NCBI RefSeq assembly: GCF_900109365.1
Contig: NZ_FNZR01000006.1
Location: forward strand, 1-64,000
Reading direction: 5' to 3'
Length of the DNA stretch: 64,000 nt
DNA from: Parapedobacter koreensis
GTDB lineage: Bacteria; Bacteroidota; Bacteroidia; Sphingobacteriales; Sphingobacteriaceae
Below are positions 1 through 9,527 of the stretch, in pieces. The position numbers were made by a program, and so were the translations under genes. The stretch's first letter is position 1. Each line of letters opens with the position of its first letter. The notes under the pieces were generated by a model. It was not told the DNA's origin, made no database searches, and saw nothing but the letters and a program-made list of their open reading frames with translations.

Positions 1-348
1 ATTCTTTAGTTCATTATAAAGATAATAAGGAGGGACGATGTGGCCGCCATTTTTATTGAACGCGATTATAATTCCCGATTTTTATGTAAGTTTGAGTTGT
101 TAAAAGAGCTTCACAGCTTGTATTTGGTGCTTGTATTCGGCAGGGCGGCGTTTCAAAACGGCATCCTGCCGTTTCGTTTATCGGATGCATCGAAAAAAAT
201 TTATAAGTATTTTCGTACATTTGAAGTTGGGATTGCCTGACGTCCATGCCAATTTACATCGCCAATCATCATTGACACGGCAATAATGTGCAGGCATCAA
301 CGTGCCATCGTACCAGTAAGACCAACAAATCTAATGAGGATACCGTCC
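1..348. other. Upstream gap before the AraC gene
   Basis: No convincing gene is present in this stretch. It contains a terminator-like hairpin (listed separately) that probably ends a gene lying to the left of the window. A 21-codon ATG reading frame at 38-103 follows a purine-rich AAGGAGGG, but nothing else supports it. The rest probably carries the promoter of the AraC gene; I could not place that promoter. Confidence 0.5.
138..180 (+). terminator. Rho-independent terminator-like hairpin
   Basis: The arms CGGCAGG and CCTGCCG enclose an inner CGTT/AACG stem with a TCAA loop, and a T-rich tail (TTTCGTTTA) follows. It fits the end of a plus-strand transcript entering from the left. Confidence 0.5.
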
Positions 349-1395
349 ATGAAAGCAGTTAATATGGATTATTTGCCCAATCATCAATCCAAGCCCTATA
401 CATATTTCGATAGGGGTAAAATTTATTATTCGGATACCTGTTTGCCATTAAATGAAGCTTGGAAAGACGAAAAGATAAGACTTGAAGCCTGGGCGCGGCC
501 CCCTTATCCCGGTTCGGTAGCGCTTCCGGACGATGTGCTGGCGGGGCTAAGCACGATAGGCTTCTGGGATGCGACCTTGGGCCAGGACTGGGGACTTGAC
601 TGGCACAGAAATGAAGGTATCGAAATTACATTTTTGGAAACGGGGGGCCTATCGTTCGCCGTGGACAATAAAATTCATCAGCTCATAGCGGATGAACTCA
701 CCATCACCCGCCCATGGCAAGTACATAAGCTGGGAAGCCCTAATATCGGTGTGGGAAGGCTTTATTGGATTATCCTTGATGTAAACGTGAGACACCCTCA
801 CCAAGAATGGATATGGCCCCACTGGTTGATGCTCACAAAGCCGGACATGGAGGAGCTTACCCGGATGCTTCGGCAAAATGAACAGCCGGTTTGGAAGGCC
901 AACCTGGAAATCAGGAAATGTTTCCAACGCATCGGGCAACTCGTGATGTCCGGGGATGTGGCCAGCAATGAATCTTGGATGATTATTTCAATCAATGAAC
1001 TGCTCCTGCATTTATTGAAATTCTTTCGGGAGGGTGAGGTGACTTTCGACGAAAACCTCACCAAACAAACGCGCACCGTATCGCTGTTTATTGACCATTT
1101 GGAAAATACATTTGCGGAGCCGTGGACGCTGGAAATGATGGCCGAACAGTGCAGCCTCGGAGTCACCCGCTTTGTCCATTACTTCAAGCAGATCAAAAAC
1201 CAGCCGCCAATGCATTACCTTACCGCTTTACGTTTAAACGCTGCTTCCTACCACCTGAAAAATCATATGGAAATGCCTATTCATCAAATTGGCTACGAGT
1301 GCGGATTCACGAGCGGACAATACTTCTCCACGGTATTCAAGCAGAAGTTCGGTTGCTCGCCCCAGGCCTACCGCAACCAGTTTAAGGAACAATGA
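349..1395 (+). CDS. AraC family transcriptional regulator
   Basis: A 348-residue regulator with an N-terminal cupin-like ligand-sensing half and a C-terminal AraC DNA-binding domain. Two helix-turn-helix units are visible, at about residues 258-285 (PWTLEMMAEQCSLG) and 310-340 (IHQIGYECGFTSGQYFSTVF). The second is the typical GF-x-x-x-YFS-x-x-FK signature. The start at 349 is preferred because the frame from 286 adds a poorly conserved 21-residue tail and AATGAGGA lies just before 349. The gene sits about 100 bp upstream of the sugar locus in the same direction, so it is the likely local activator, responding to the imported sugar or a metabolite. The ligand cannot be read from the sequence. 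Confidence 0.88.
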   Translation: MKAVNMDYLPNHQSKPYTYFDRGKIYYSDTCLPLNEAWKDEKIRLEAWARPPYPGSVALPDDVLAGLSTIGFWDATLGQDWGLDWHRNEGIEITFLETGGLSFAVDNKIHQLIADELTITRPWQVHKLGSPNIGVGRLYWIILDVNVRHPHQEWIWPHWLMLTKPDMEELTRMLRQNEQPVWKANLEIRKCFQRIGQLVMSGDVASNESWMIISINELLLHLLKFFREGEVTFDENLTKQTRTVSLFIDHLENTFAEPWTLEMMAEQCSLGVTRFVHYFKQIKNQPPMHYLTALRLNAASYHLKNHMEMPIHQIGYECGFTSGQYFSTVFKQKFGCSPQAYRNQFKEQ

Positions 1396-1497
1396 CGCTC
1401 GGGTTATAATTTTTTTCACTGAAATAGTTTAAACATTCCCTTTAATATATTCCGCTATAATTGTCGATGAGCAAATATGCTTAGCCAATTATACATC

Positions 1498-2730
1498 ATG
1501 GATAACCAAGGGATAAACAAAAAAAGACTCTTTATCGCATCGTCACTGGGCCTTGTGGTGACGGCGCCGACGTTTGCCATCCGGGCCAACTTGCTGGAAA
1601 CGCTTGGTGCGGCATTCAGCTTGTCGCCCTCGGAAGTGGGCGAGGTGGCCGCTGCTGCATTTTGGGGATTTACGATAGCCATGTTTGTTGGCGGACCACT
1701 ATGTGATAAAATAGGCTTGGCCGCTATATATCGTTGTGCTTTCTGGAGCCACCTGCTGGGCATACTGGCCACCATCATGGCGCAGGGGTACTATTCGCTA
1801 TTCTTTTCGACATTGCTGGTGGGTTTTGCCAATGGATTTATTGAATCGGCAAGCTATACCTTGGTCAGCAGCTTGTATCCAATGGATAAGGCCAGACGGA
1901 TAAACGACTGGCACATCTGGTTCCCGGCGGGCATCGTCATCGGGGGGCTGATGGCCTATTTCCTATCCGCATGGGGATTGGGCTGGCAGGTGCAGATGGC
2001 GGTGATGATCCCGCCCACGCTGGTATATGGCTATCTATTCAATAAACAGCATTTTCCTAAATCAGAGCGCGTGTCACTCGGTATTTCAGATGGAGAAATG
2101 GTGCGCGAATGCTTGCGGCCGCTGTTTGTGATCATGGTGTGTCTGATGCTGCTCACCTCGGCAACCGAATTGGGGACGAACCAATGGATTGCGGCACTGC
2201 TGGCTAATGTAGGGATCCCGGCAATACTCTTACTGGTTTTCATCAACGGGCTGATGACGGTGGGCCGGATGTATGCGAGTACCGTACTTAAGTGGCTCCC
2301 AACCACCGGCCTGCTATTCTTTTCGGCCTTGTTTTCATGTGCCGGCCTGCTGTGGCTGGGGAGTGCCCAAGGCTGGTGGGCATTCGTTGCCGCAGGGGTA
2401 TTTGCTGTGGGTATCTGCTACTTCTGGCCGACGATGATTGGCTTTGTATCAGAAAACATGCCCCGGACAGGCCCCTTGGGACTTTCCATCATGGGAGGAG
2501 CAGGCCTCATGTCTACAGCTATTGTACTGCCTTTATTTGGTAAACTCTACGAATCACGGCTTCAGGAAGCGCAATCACAGGCGCCCCACGCTGCCGAACC
2601 TCGGACATGGCAGCTCATCGCAGGCGCCGATACGTTGCAAACGGTATCGGTATTGCCGGCTATATTGATCGTTGCCTTTGGATTGCTACACATTTACAAC
2701 AAAAAAAATAAGAAGAAAAAGCATGGCTAA
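1498..2730 (+). CDS. MFS sugar transporter, FucP/GlcP-like
   Basis: An inner-membrane major facilitator protein of about 410 residues with twelve predicted membrane segments. The start MDNQGINKKRLFIAS resembles Bacteroidota sugar:proton symporters of the FucP-like group, so the start at 1498 is preferred over the in-frame ATG at 1477. The C-terminus is strongly basic (KKNKKKKHG). It is the first gene of the sugar locus, and its last 8 bases overlap the start of the isomerase gene, which implies translational coupling. It most likely brings the mono- or oligosaccharide admitted by SusC/SusD into the cytoplasm. The substrate is unknown. Confidence 0.85.
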   Translation: MDNQGINKKRLFIASSLGLVVTAPTFAIRANLLETLGAAFSLSPSEVGEVAAAAFWGFTIAMFVGGPLCDKIGLAAIYRCAFWSHLLGILATIMAQGYYSLFFSTLLVGFANGFIESASYTLVSSLYPMDKARRINDWHIWFPAGIVIGGLMAYFLSAWGLGWQVQMAVMIPPTLVYGYLFNKQHFPKSERVSLGISDGEMVRECLRPLFVIMVCLMLLTSATELGTNQWIAALLANVGIPAILLLVFINGLMTVGRMYASTVLKWLPTTGLLFFSALFSCAGLLWLGSAQGWWAFVAAGVFAVGICYFWPTMIGFVSENMPRTGPLGLSIMGGAGLMSTAIVLPLFGKLYESRLQEAQSQAPHAAEPRTWQLIAGADTLQTVSVLPAILIVAFGLLHIYNKKNKKKKHG

Positions 2731-3568
2731 ATTTAGAATTTCACTGAACATGGAGTATTGCCGGAGCGCTGACAAAGCCTTCGAAGATGGGGTAAAAATC
2801 GCATCCGAAATGGGGTATCGCTACATCGAACCGATGGTGCATACGGGCTGGGAACTGCTGAGCGAGGTGGGGTATTTCCACTCGTTTTCCATGGAGGAGG
2901 ACCCGCTGTTGATGAAGGAAATCTGCGATAGGTACCAGGTGCGCGTGAGCAGCCTGAGCGGCCACAGTCCGCTGATGAAACCGGAGGCGGCCGTGAGCAG
3001 GCTTACGCGGGCAATCACTTACGCAGATGTGCTGAAAGCTCCCTTTGTGAATACCGATGAGATGCTTAAGCCCGATTGGATGGACGACCAATTTGCCCAC
3101 GAAGTGATGAAGTATTCGCTGGCTAAAGCGGAAATGGTGGCCCGGAGGCACGGTGTCTACCTTTGCATAGAGCCGCATGGCGTCTATACACAGACGGCTG
3201 AAGGGTTGCTGCGGATCGTCAAGTTGGTCGATTCTCCTTGGATAGGTGTCAACTGGGATACGGGCAACTCATACTTGGCTGGTGCGGAAGATCCTTATGA
3301 AGCCCTTGAACAGGTAAAAGACTACGTATACCATATCCATGCCAAGGACATCAGCATGGAACAGAGCGATGCCGAACGTGGAAAGGTGACCGGTACCCCG
3401 GTGGGCTGCGCTTGCGGCGAGGGAATCGTGGAATGGGACAAGGTCGTTGCGATCTGCGAACCCTTAGACCGGGAGATTTTTCTCAGCGTAGAATGCGGAA
3501 CTATTGAACAGGCGGCATTTAGCCTGGATTTCCTGAAAAAAACCTTGGGCAATTTATTAATTGATTGA
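2723..3568 (+). CDS. Sugar phosphate isomerase/epimerase family TIM-barrel protein
   Basis: A 281-residue AP-endonuclease-2-like TIM barrel (xylose isomerase-like fold). Candidate metal and catalytic positions are in CIEPHG (about residue 148), VNWDTGN (about 175), HIHAKD (about 204) and the late VECG (about 256), the usual Glu-Asp-His-Glu arrangement. No signal peptide is seen, so it is cytoplasmic. The start at 2723 gives the natural MAKFRISLNMEYC; an earlier ATG would add an unrelated tail lying within the transporter gene. The family includes epimerases, dehydratases and, in recent work, enzymes acting on 3-keto-sugars. The neighbouring oxidoreductase makes a keto-sugar substrate plausible, but that is inference. 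Confidence 0.85.
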   Translation: MAKFRISLNMEYCRSADKAFEDGVKIASEMGYRYIEPMVHTGWELLSEVGYFHSFSMEEDPLLMKEICDRYQVRVSSLSGHSPLMKPEAAVSRLTRAITYADVLKAPFVNTDEMLKPDWMDDQFAHEVMKYSLAKAEMVARRHGVYLCIEPHGVYTQTAEGLLRIVKLVDSPWIGVNWDTGNSYLAGAEDPYEALEQVKDYVYHIHAKDISMEQSDAERGKVTGTPVGCACGEGIVEWDKVVAICEPLDREIFLSVECGTIEQAAFSLDFLKKTLGNLLID

Positions 3569-3588
3569 TAAACCAAAAATAACCTAAG

Positions 3589-6500
3589 ATGAGAAGAAAA
3601 CTATTTATGATGATGTTTTGGCTTGCTGCCTTCTTGGCGGGTACGCTGAAAGGTAGCGCCCAGACACAGGTGTCGGGCGTGGTCGCTGATGAATCGGGAT
3701 TCCTGGTGGGCGCTACTGTCTCCATTAAGGGAACAGCCACGCAGACCCAGACGGACGATGCCGGCGAATACCGGATTACTGTACCGGGATCGGATGCAAT
3801 CCTTGTTTTTTCCTATACCGGATATACCTCGCAAGAGGTAACCGTAGCGGGACAAACGCGCATAAACGTGACCCTGCGGCCGGATGAAGAGTCCCTGGAA
3901 GAAGTGGTGGTGGTCGGGTACGGTACACAGCGCAAATCGGATTTGACGGGTTCAGTGGCATCGATTAAAAGCGCGGATTTGAACCAGCGGCCTGCGGTCA
4001 ATGTGGAACAGCAGATGGCCGGGCGTATTGCCGGCGTGAGCGTATCGACCAATTCTGGACGACCGGGCGGGCAGACCAATGTCCGGATACGGGGGTACAA
4101 CTCGGTCAATGCGTCCAATGCGCCGCTATATATCATAGATGGCGTAATTGGTGCAGGCCCGATAGCTTACCTTAATCCGAATGATATTGAATCACTGGAA
4201 GTGCTGAAAGATGCATCGGCCACAGCTATATATGGTGCGCGTGGTGCAAACGGGGTCATCATCGTGACAACCAAAAAGGGAAGTAAGGATGGGGGTAAAA
4301 TCAGCTACGACCCGTATTTCAGCTTCGGTACGATGGCCAAGAAGCTGGACGTGCTCAATGCTGCGGAATTTTTGGCGCTGGAGGAAAGCGCTTATGCCAA
4401 TGTGGAAAAATATGATCCCGAAGGCTATGCGTCCGGCAAATATGTAGACCCGCAGACCAAACGCACCAACAGCAGGCTTTTTGATGCCAGTGGAAATCCG
4501 TTGTATGACACAGACTGGCAGCGCGAAGCGACACGGCAGGCATTTAGCCAAAACCATAACTTGTCATTCGTAGGAGGCAATCAGGAAACCAGTTTCGGCC
4601 TATTCATGAACTATGCAAATGAAGACGGCATCATTAAAGAATCGTTTCTGAAACGCTACTCCGGACGGTTGACCATTGAATCGCAGCTAAAACCATGGAT
4701 GAAACTGGGTGGCACGTTCAATTTCAATCATGTGGAAGAAAACCGTGTGGACGGATCCGTCGGTGCGCTTAACGTCACCCGGATGATGATTGAAGGCATT
4801 CCAATAGCACCAGTGAAATACAGCGATGGTGTCTGGGGCGGCAACGCGGACTATCCGGGCATGGAAAATGGCGAGAACCCCGTAAACATCCTGACTAATC
4901 GTAAAGATTTGTACCTGCAACAGACAGCGATGGGCAACGTCTTTGCAAACATCAACCTTGGGAGCGATCTGCAATTCCGCACCAGCATCGGCTACAACAT
5001 CAATAACCTACGCAATAACTTTTTCTCCGGCAAGTATTTGCGGCTGCTGTCCGCTGATCAGGAAGGGATAGCCGAAATCCGGAATACGCGCGAAAATTAT
5101 TGGCAATTCGAAAATTACCTGACCTATGACAAAACGTTTGGCGAAATACATCGCTTAAACGCCATGGCAGGCCTTGGATGGCAGCAGTTTGACTATTTCT
5201 ACACGTTTGCTGGATCTCAGGGCTATTCGGATGATTTCTACCAATGGAACAACCTGGGCGTGGGGAGCCGGCCAAGTACGCCCGGCTCAGATACCAACAA
5301 ATGGTCGATGAATTCTTACTTCGCCCGGGTAAATTACAGCTTGCTTGATAAATACCTCTTTACCGTAACGGGCCGCCTTGATGGGTCATCGAAATTCGGG
5401 ATTTCCAATAAATATGCTTTTTTTCCTTCGGCGGCTTTGGCATGGCGGGTGTCTGAAGAAGATTTCCTGAAAGATGCCGAAACGGTATCTGACCTGAAAT
5501 TGCGCACGAGCTATGGCATGACCGGCAATTCAGAGATCGGTGTATTCCAGTCGCTGGCCAACCTGGCGGCCGCTACGGCGATATTCGAAGGCAACCGCGC
5601 TTCGGGCGTAGGCATCGGCACGCTGGCTAATCCCAATCTGAAATGGGAGAAGACCGCCCAATATGATGTGGGCATCGAACTGGGACTCTTCAACGACCGG
5701 ATACGTATCGAAACGGATTTGTACTACAAGAAAACTACCGACATGCTGCTGAATGCGCCTGTACCGTCTTCCAGTGGATATACCAATATCTATAAAAACA
5801 TCGGAAATATGGAAAATAAGGGTGTGGAAGTAGCACTTCATACGGACAATTTGAATGGTGCGTTGAAATGGAATACGAGTTTCAATATTTCATTCAACCG
5901 AAACAAGGTGCTGGCACTTGGGGAGGCCAACGACGATATCTTTGCTAATCCCTATTTCCTTGCCAATACCAATGTCATCCGCGTAGGACAGCCCGTTGGG
6001 TCGTTTTATGGCTATGTCCGTGAGGGAACCTGGGCAAGCGATGAAGCTGCCGAAGCTGCCCGGTACAACCTGCTGCCCGGGGATGTGAAGCTGCGGGACG
6101 TCAATGACGATGGGCAAATCAATGAGGCCGACCGGGTGATTATTGGCAGCGGGCTACCCAAGTTTTTCGGCGGCTTCCTGAATACCTTTGTTTATAAAAA
6201 CTTCGATGTAGCGCTGGAACTCCAGTTTAGCTACGGGAATGATATTCTCAATATGTCGAAATCCACCGGTGAAGATCGCATCGGACAGGTCAATAGCTAT
6301 GCCACCGTCTTAAATGGCTGGACGCCCACCAACCAGCAGACAATGGTTGCCGAGCATCGCCCTGCTTCGTCGTATTACACGATGAATATCGATACGCGGT
6401 GGGTAGAAGATGGTTCGTTTCTGCGGGGCAAAAATCTATTGGTGGGCTACACGCTGCCCGCTGGTACATTGCAACGAATCCGTGCGAGCCGGGTGAGGGT

Positions 6501-6654
6501 GTATGCGTCGTTGCAAAACTTTTTTGTATGGACGAACTATTCGGGATATGACCCTGAGGTGACCACCTATACCGATGCCTTTGCTCAAGGTATCGAGTTT
6601 TTTGGCTATCCGAAACCCAGAACGTTCATGCTCGGACTTAATATGACTTTTTAA
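3589..6654 (+). CDS. SusC/RagA family TonB-linked outer membrane protein
   Basis: A 1021-residue TonB-dependent outer-membrane importer. In order: signal peptide ending near residue 25 (GSAQ), carboxypeptidase-D-like regulatory domain (about 26-100), the SusC hallmark EEVVVVGYGTQRK (about 104), plug domain (about 115-225) with LKDASATAIYGARGANGVI, then a long beta-barrel ending in the aromatic LGLNMTF. It pairs with the SusD lipoprotein 19 bp downstream, and together they bind and import a glycan or glycoside across the outer membrane. Length is normal for the family. The substrate cannot be inferred from the sequence. Confidence 0.96.
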   Translation: MRRKLFMMMFWLAAFLAGTLKGSAQTQVSGVVADESGFLVGATVSIKGTATQTQTDDAGEYRITVPGSDAILVFSYTGYTSQEVTVAGQTRINVTLRPDEESLEEVVVVGYGTQRKSDLTGSVASIKSADLNQRPAVNVEQQMAGRIAGVSVSTNSGRPGGQTNVRIRGYNSVNASNAPLYIIDGVIGAGPIAYLNPNDIESLEVLKDASATAIYGARGANGVIIVTTKKGSKDGGKISYDPYFSFGTMAKKLDVLNAAEFLALEESAYANVEKYDPEGYASGKYVDPQTKRTNSRLFDASGNPLYDTDWQREATRQAFSQNHNLSFVGGNQETSFGLFMNYANEDGIIKESFLKRYSGRLTIESQLKPWMKLGGTFNFNHVEENRVDGSVGALNVTRMMIEGIPIAPVKYSDGVWGGNADYPGMENGENPVNILTNRKDLYLQQTAMGNVFANINLGSDLQFRTSIGYNINNLRNNFFSGKYLRLLSADQEGIAEIRNTRENYWQFENYLTYDKTFGEIHRLNAMAGLGWQQFDYFYTFAGSQGYSDDFYQWNNLGVGSRPSTPGSDTNKWSMNSYFARVNYSLLDKYLFTVTGRLDGSSKFGISNKYAFFPSAALAWRVSEEDFLKDAETVSDLKLRTSYGMTGNSEIGVFQSLANLAAATAIFEGNRASGVGIGTLANPNLKWEKTAQYDVGIELGLFNDRIRIETDLYYKKTTDMLLNAPVPSSSGYTNIYKNIGNMENKGVEVALHTDNLNGALKWNTSFNISFNRNKVLALGEANDDIFANPYFLANTNVIRVGQPVGSFYGYVREGTWASDEAAEAARYNLLPGDVKLRDVNDDGQINEADRVIIGSGLPKFFGGFLNTFVYKNFDVALELQFSYGNDILNMSKSTGEDRIGQVNSYATVLNGWTPTNQQTMVAEHRPASSYYTMNIDTRWVEDGSFLRGKNLLVGYTLPAGTLQRIRASRVRVYASLQNFFVWTNYSGYDPEVTTYTDAFAQGIEFFGYPKPRTFMLGLNMTF

Positions 6655-6673
6655 TACTAACGAAGTAGATATC

Positions 6674-8176
6674 ATGAAGAAGATACTTGCAATTTTGGTT
6701 TGGTTCACGGCATTCTTGCTGTTTGCAGCCTGTTCTGACTTTCTTGAGGAAGTCAACGAGACCAACTATACCGAGGAAAACTACTTTACACAACCGGAGC
6801 ATGCCGAAGCGGTGGTCAATACCGTGTATGCTAACCTGCGGTTCATCACAGACGGAGCCGGATTCTATGGGGAAAGCCCCTTCCTCATGCTGGAATTTCC
6901 TACGGGACTCGCAAATACAGAAGTGGCCCAAAGCCAGAACAATACAACCCTGCGGATGCTGACGGCCAATGCCGATAATAATTATACATACGTTTGGTGG
7001 CGTGATTGTTATAAAGGTATCGCCAACGCCAACCTGGCCATCAATCGGATTCCTGGTATCACGATGGATGAGACTCAAAAAAATCGGTTAATTGGCGAAG
7101 CGTTATTCCTGCGTGCTTTCTATTATTTCCATCTTGTACGTATATTTGGTGATGTGCCGCTGATAACCGAACCGTTGGATGCCCAGTCTGAACAGCTTTA
7201 TCCCGAACGGGTCTCCCAAGAGCTGGTATACGACCTGATAGTAGATGACCTCATCAGGGCGGAAACATCGGGACTGCCCGGTACGGATCAGACAGGCCGG
7301 GCTTCGCTTGGGGCCGTCAAAACCCTGTTGTCTGCCGTTTACCTGACGATGGCCGGATTTCCGCTACAAAAAGGTGAAGCATACTACCAGCTTGCTGCTG
7401 ATAAGGCAAAAGAGGTGATAGACAACAACTGGTATAGCCTATTTGGCGACTATGCGGATCTCCGCGATAAGGCCAACAAAAATAAAGGCGAGTTTATCTT
7501 CCAAAACCAATACCAACAAGGTATTGCTACCAGCACGGTCACCGCCCTCTTGTTGCCCCGCTACCGCCGAATATCGCTGTTTTCCGAAGAATTTGGCGCA
7601 CTCTTTCCGACAGCAGCATTTGTCAACTCATACGATCCGGACGATAAACGGGTAGCCGAACAGCAATATTTCTTTAGCCACTATGCGTCTATCAGCGACC
7701 CGAATAATACCGTGAATTTCGGCGGCACCTATATTTTCAAACATTTTGACACCGAGGCTGCCACGGCGACCATCCAAAATGACCTGAACTGGACATTTTT
7801 CAGGTATGCGGAACTGCTACTTATCTATGCCGAGGCTGCTAATGAAGTGAGTGCATCCCCATCGACCGCTGCATATGATGCCGTGAACGAAATCAGGGAT
7901 CGGGCTGATGTACCGCTGTTGTCCGGATTGTCGAAAGCGCAATTCAGGGAAGCCGTGTGGCGGGAACGCTATCACGAACTCTGCTATGAAAATAAAACGT
8001 GGTTCGATATGGTGAGAACCCGCAAAGTGTTTGACCCGGAAACGAATGCGTTCAACGATTTTACCAATCACCAGTTTTCATATGGGCCGACATTGAGCGA
8101 TAAATACTTACTTTTCCCGGTGCCACAGCGTGAAATCAATAATAACACTAAATTGAGGCAAAATGATCAATGGTAA
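6674..8176 (+). CDS. SusD/RagB family nutrient-binding outer membrane lipoprotein
   Basis: A 500-residue surface lipoprotein. The lipobox FAACSDF places the lipidated cysteine at residue 20. The N-terminal TPR-like helical part contains LIGEALFLRAFYYFHLVRIFG, diagnostic of SusD-like proteins. The C-terminal part has FRYAELLLIYAEAAN and WRERYHELCYENKTWFDMVR, also family signatures. It forms the lid of the SusC channel and binds the imported sugar. It follows susC directly, and its stop codon is one base from the next preferred start, so the locus is probably one transcript. Confidence 0.96.
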   Translation: MKKILAILVWFTAFLLFAACSDFLEEVNETNYTEENYFTQPEHAEAVVNTVYANLRFITDGAGFYGESPFLMLEFPTGLANTEVAQSQNNTTLRMLTANADNNYTYVWWRDCYKGIANANLAINRIPGITMDETQKNRLIGEALFLRAFYYFHLVRIFGDVPLITEPLDAQSEQLYPERVSQELVYDLIVDDLIRAETSGLPGTDQTGRASLGAVKTLLSAVYLTMAGFPLQKGEAYYQLAADKAKEVIDNNWYSLFGDYADLRDKANKNKGEFIFQNQYQQGIATSTVTALLLPRYRRISLFSEEFGALFPTAAFVNSYDPDDKRVAEQQYFFSHYASISDPNNTVNFGGTYIFKHFDTEAATATIQNDLNWTFFRYAELLLIYAEAANEVSASPSTAAYDAVNEIRDRADVPLLSGLSKAQFREAVWRERYHELCYENKTWFDMVRTRKVFDPETNAFNDFTNHQFSYGPTLSDKYLLFPVPQREINNNTKLRQNDQW

Positions 8177-8177
8177 T

Positions 8178-9515
8178 ATGATAAAGCAACAAGCGGCCCT
8201 ATTGTTCTTACTGGTGATGTTTCCGTTTATTGCACATCCACAGCCAAGGGAAGGCGTGCTGCTGACCAGCTTGGATAAGCTGGAGGAATTTTCTGGCGCT
8301 GAACATTGGAAATCAGTAGGAACGGTATGGTTTGACCCGACCAATAAGAAAAAAGCGATTCAAGAAGCGGGCGACGGTGTTTTTGTGCGGGATACAAAGG
8401 ATGGTATATTGCCATTGAGCGCCAACTTGGGCACGGGCAAGCTGCTTTACCTCGAGCTGGAGGTGATGCTTGCTGCCGATGCGCGCTTGATGGTGCAGTG
8501 GGATGACGGCAACGGATTAGTATTGGCCGGAGCTGATCCGGCTGCGTTGCAAACAGCATGGAGTGGAGCCCTTGTAGGCTCCGCTCCATTGCCGCCGCGC
8601 GTCGATGCCAGCAGGGCACCCGGGCTATGGCAGCAGGTGCGGATGCTCATCTCGGCAGATGGCTGGGTACAGGGGGTGATGCTTAATGAGGTGTCCCTGC
8701 ATCGGAATATCCGGCTGAAAGGCGGGAAGCAGGGTACGTCCTGGAAAATCGCCTTCAACACCGAAGGGGCTGTGGCATTGCGGAAAATCAACTATGCCCT
8801 CCTGGAGACCCCTGTTGCTTCGTTGGATCAATCCTTTGATTTCAAAACGGCGCGGGCCATCATCGTCCAGCCTACCGGCGATCCCATTGTGCAGCGGTGC
8901 TTTATCGCGGAGGGCGAAAACAAAAGAACCTATTGTGTAGCTGTAGGCGAACGGGACGGCATCCATTATGTGATGGATCAACAACAGGCCAATATTTTGG
9001 GCGTATGGAAGGGCGAATTTTATGACGCCAGTACCATGTGGATCAGCCGCGGGGAGCCACAGTTGGCACAGCCACTGGGCAACCTGATTGGGTTTGATGG
9101 TAAGCCGCTGCTGGCAATACTGGAAACTACGGAAGCGGCGTGGCCGGCCACTGCCCAGCAAGGGCTTGTTGTAAAGGGGTACGAGCTGGATGGCGCACGA
9201 CGCCCTGCGTTTCACTATACCTTTAATGGCCTGTCGCTGACAGATAAGGTAGTGCCCAGCGGGCACACCAACGGACTGACGCGGACATTAGCCATCCAAC
9301 AAGTGGATAAACCGAATGTGTGGTTGCGCTTGGCGGCAGGCAAAACCATCCGGAAAGTGGATAAAGAACGGTATGCCATTGACGATATGCGGTATTATCT
9401 CCAACTGCCAAAAGAAGGGATGGCTGATGTCACTATCCGGGAAATAGATGGGACTGCCGAACTTTTAGTGGCTGTGAAGGAGGACATGGAAGTAAATTAT
9501 ACAATTTATTGGTAA
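8178..9515 (+). CDS. Secreted protein of unknown function, possibly DUF6797-like
   Basis: About 445 residues with a signal peptide (MIKQQAALLFLLVMF, cleavage near IAHPQ). The ATG at 8178 follows the SusD stop with one base between and is preferred over 8163, which would overlap it. The N-terminal half (about 20-200) looks like a beta-sandwich of the concanavalin or DUF1080 kind. The second half has GVWKGEFYDASTMW and ISRGEPQLAQPLGN, which remind me of the DUF6797 regions found beside sorbosone-dehydrogenase-like propellers in other phyla. That resemblance is from memory and unverified. It lies directly before such a propeller gene, so the two probably act together in the periplasm. No catalytic motif is recognised. 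Confidence 0.6.
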   Translation: MIKQQAALLFLLVMFPFIAHPQPREGVLLTSLDKLEEFSGAEHWKSVGTVWFDPTNKKKAIQEAGDGVFVRDTKDGILPLSANLGTGKLLYLELEVMLAADARLMVQWDDGNGLVLAGADPAALQTAWSGALVGSAPLPPRVDASRAPGLWQQVRMLISADGWVQGVMLNEVSLHRNIRLKGGKQGTSWKIAFNTEGAVALRKINYALLETPVASLDQSFDFKTARAIIVQPTGDPIVQRCFIAEGENKRTYCVAVGERDGIHYVMDQQQANILGVWKGEFYDASTMWISRGEPQLAQPLGNLIGFDGKPLLAILETTEAAWPATAQQGLVVKGYELDGARRPAFHYTFNGLSLTDKVVPSGHTNGLTRTLAIQQVDKPNVWLRLAAGKTIRKVDKERYAIDDMRYYLQLPKEGMADVTIREIDGTAELLVAVKEDMEVNYTIYW

Positions 9516-9527
9516 TCGATTGCGTAT

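Noticed and set aside
38-103. 21-codon frame with a strong AAGGAGGG before it
   Set aside because: Too short, no conservation evidence, and Bacteroidota rarely rely on such sites; left unannotated.
8625-9266. Minus-strand frame of 213 codons inside the sugar locus
   Set aside because: Shadow of the 8178-9515 and neighbouring coding sequence; no domain and no start signal.
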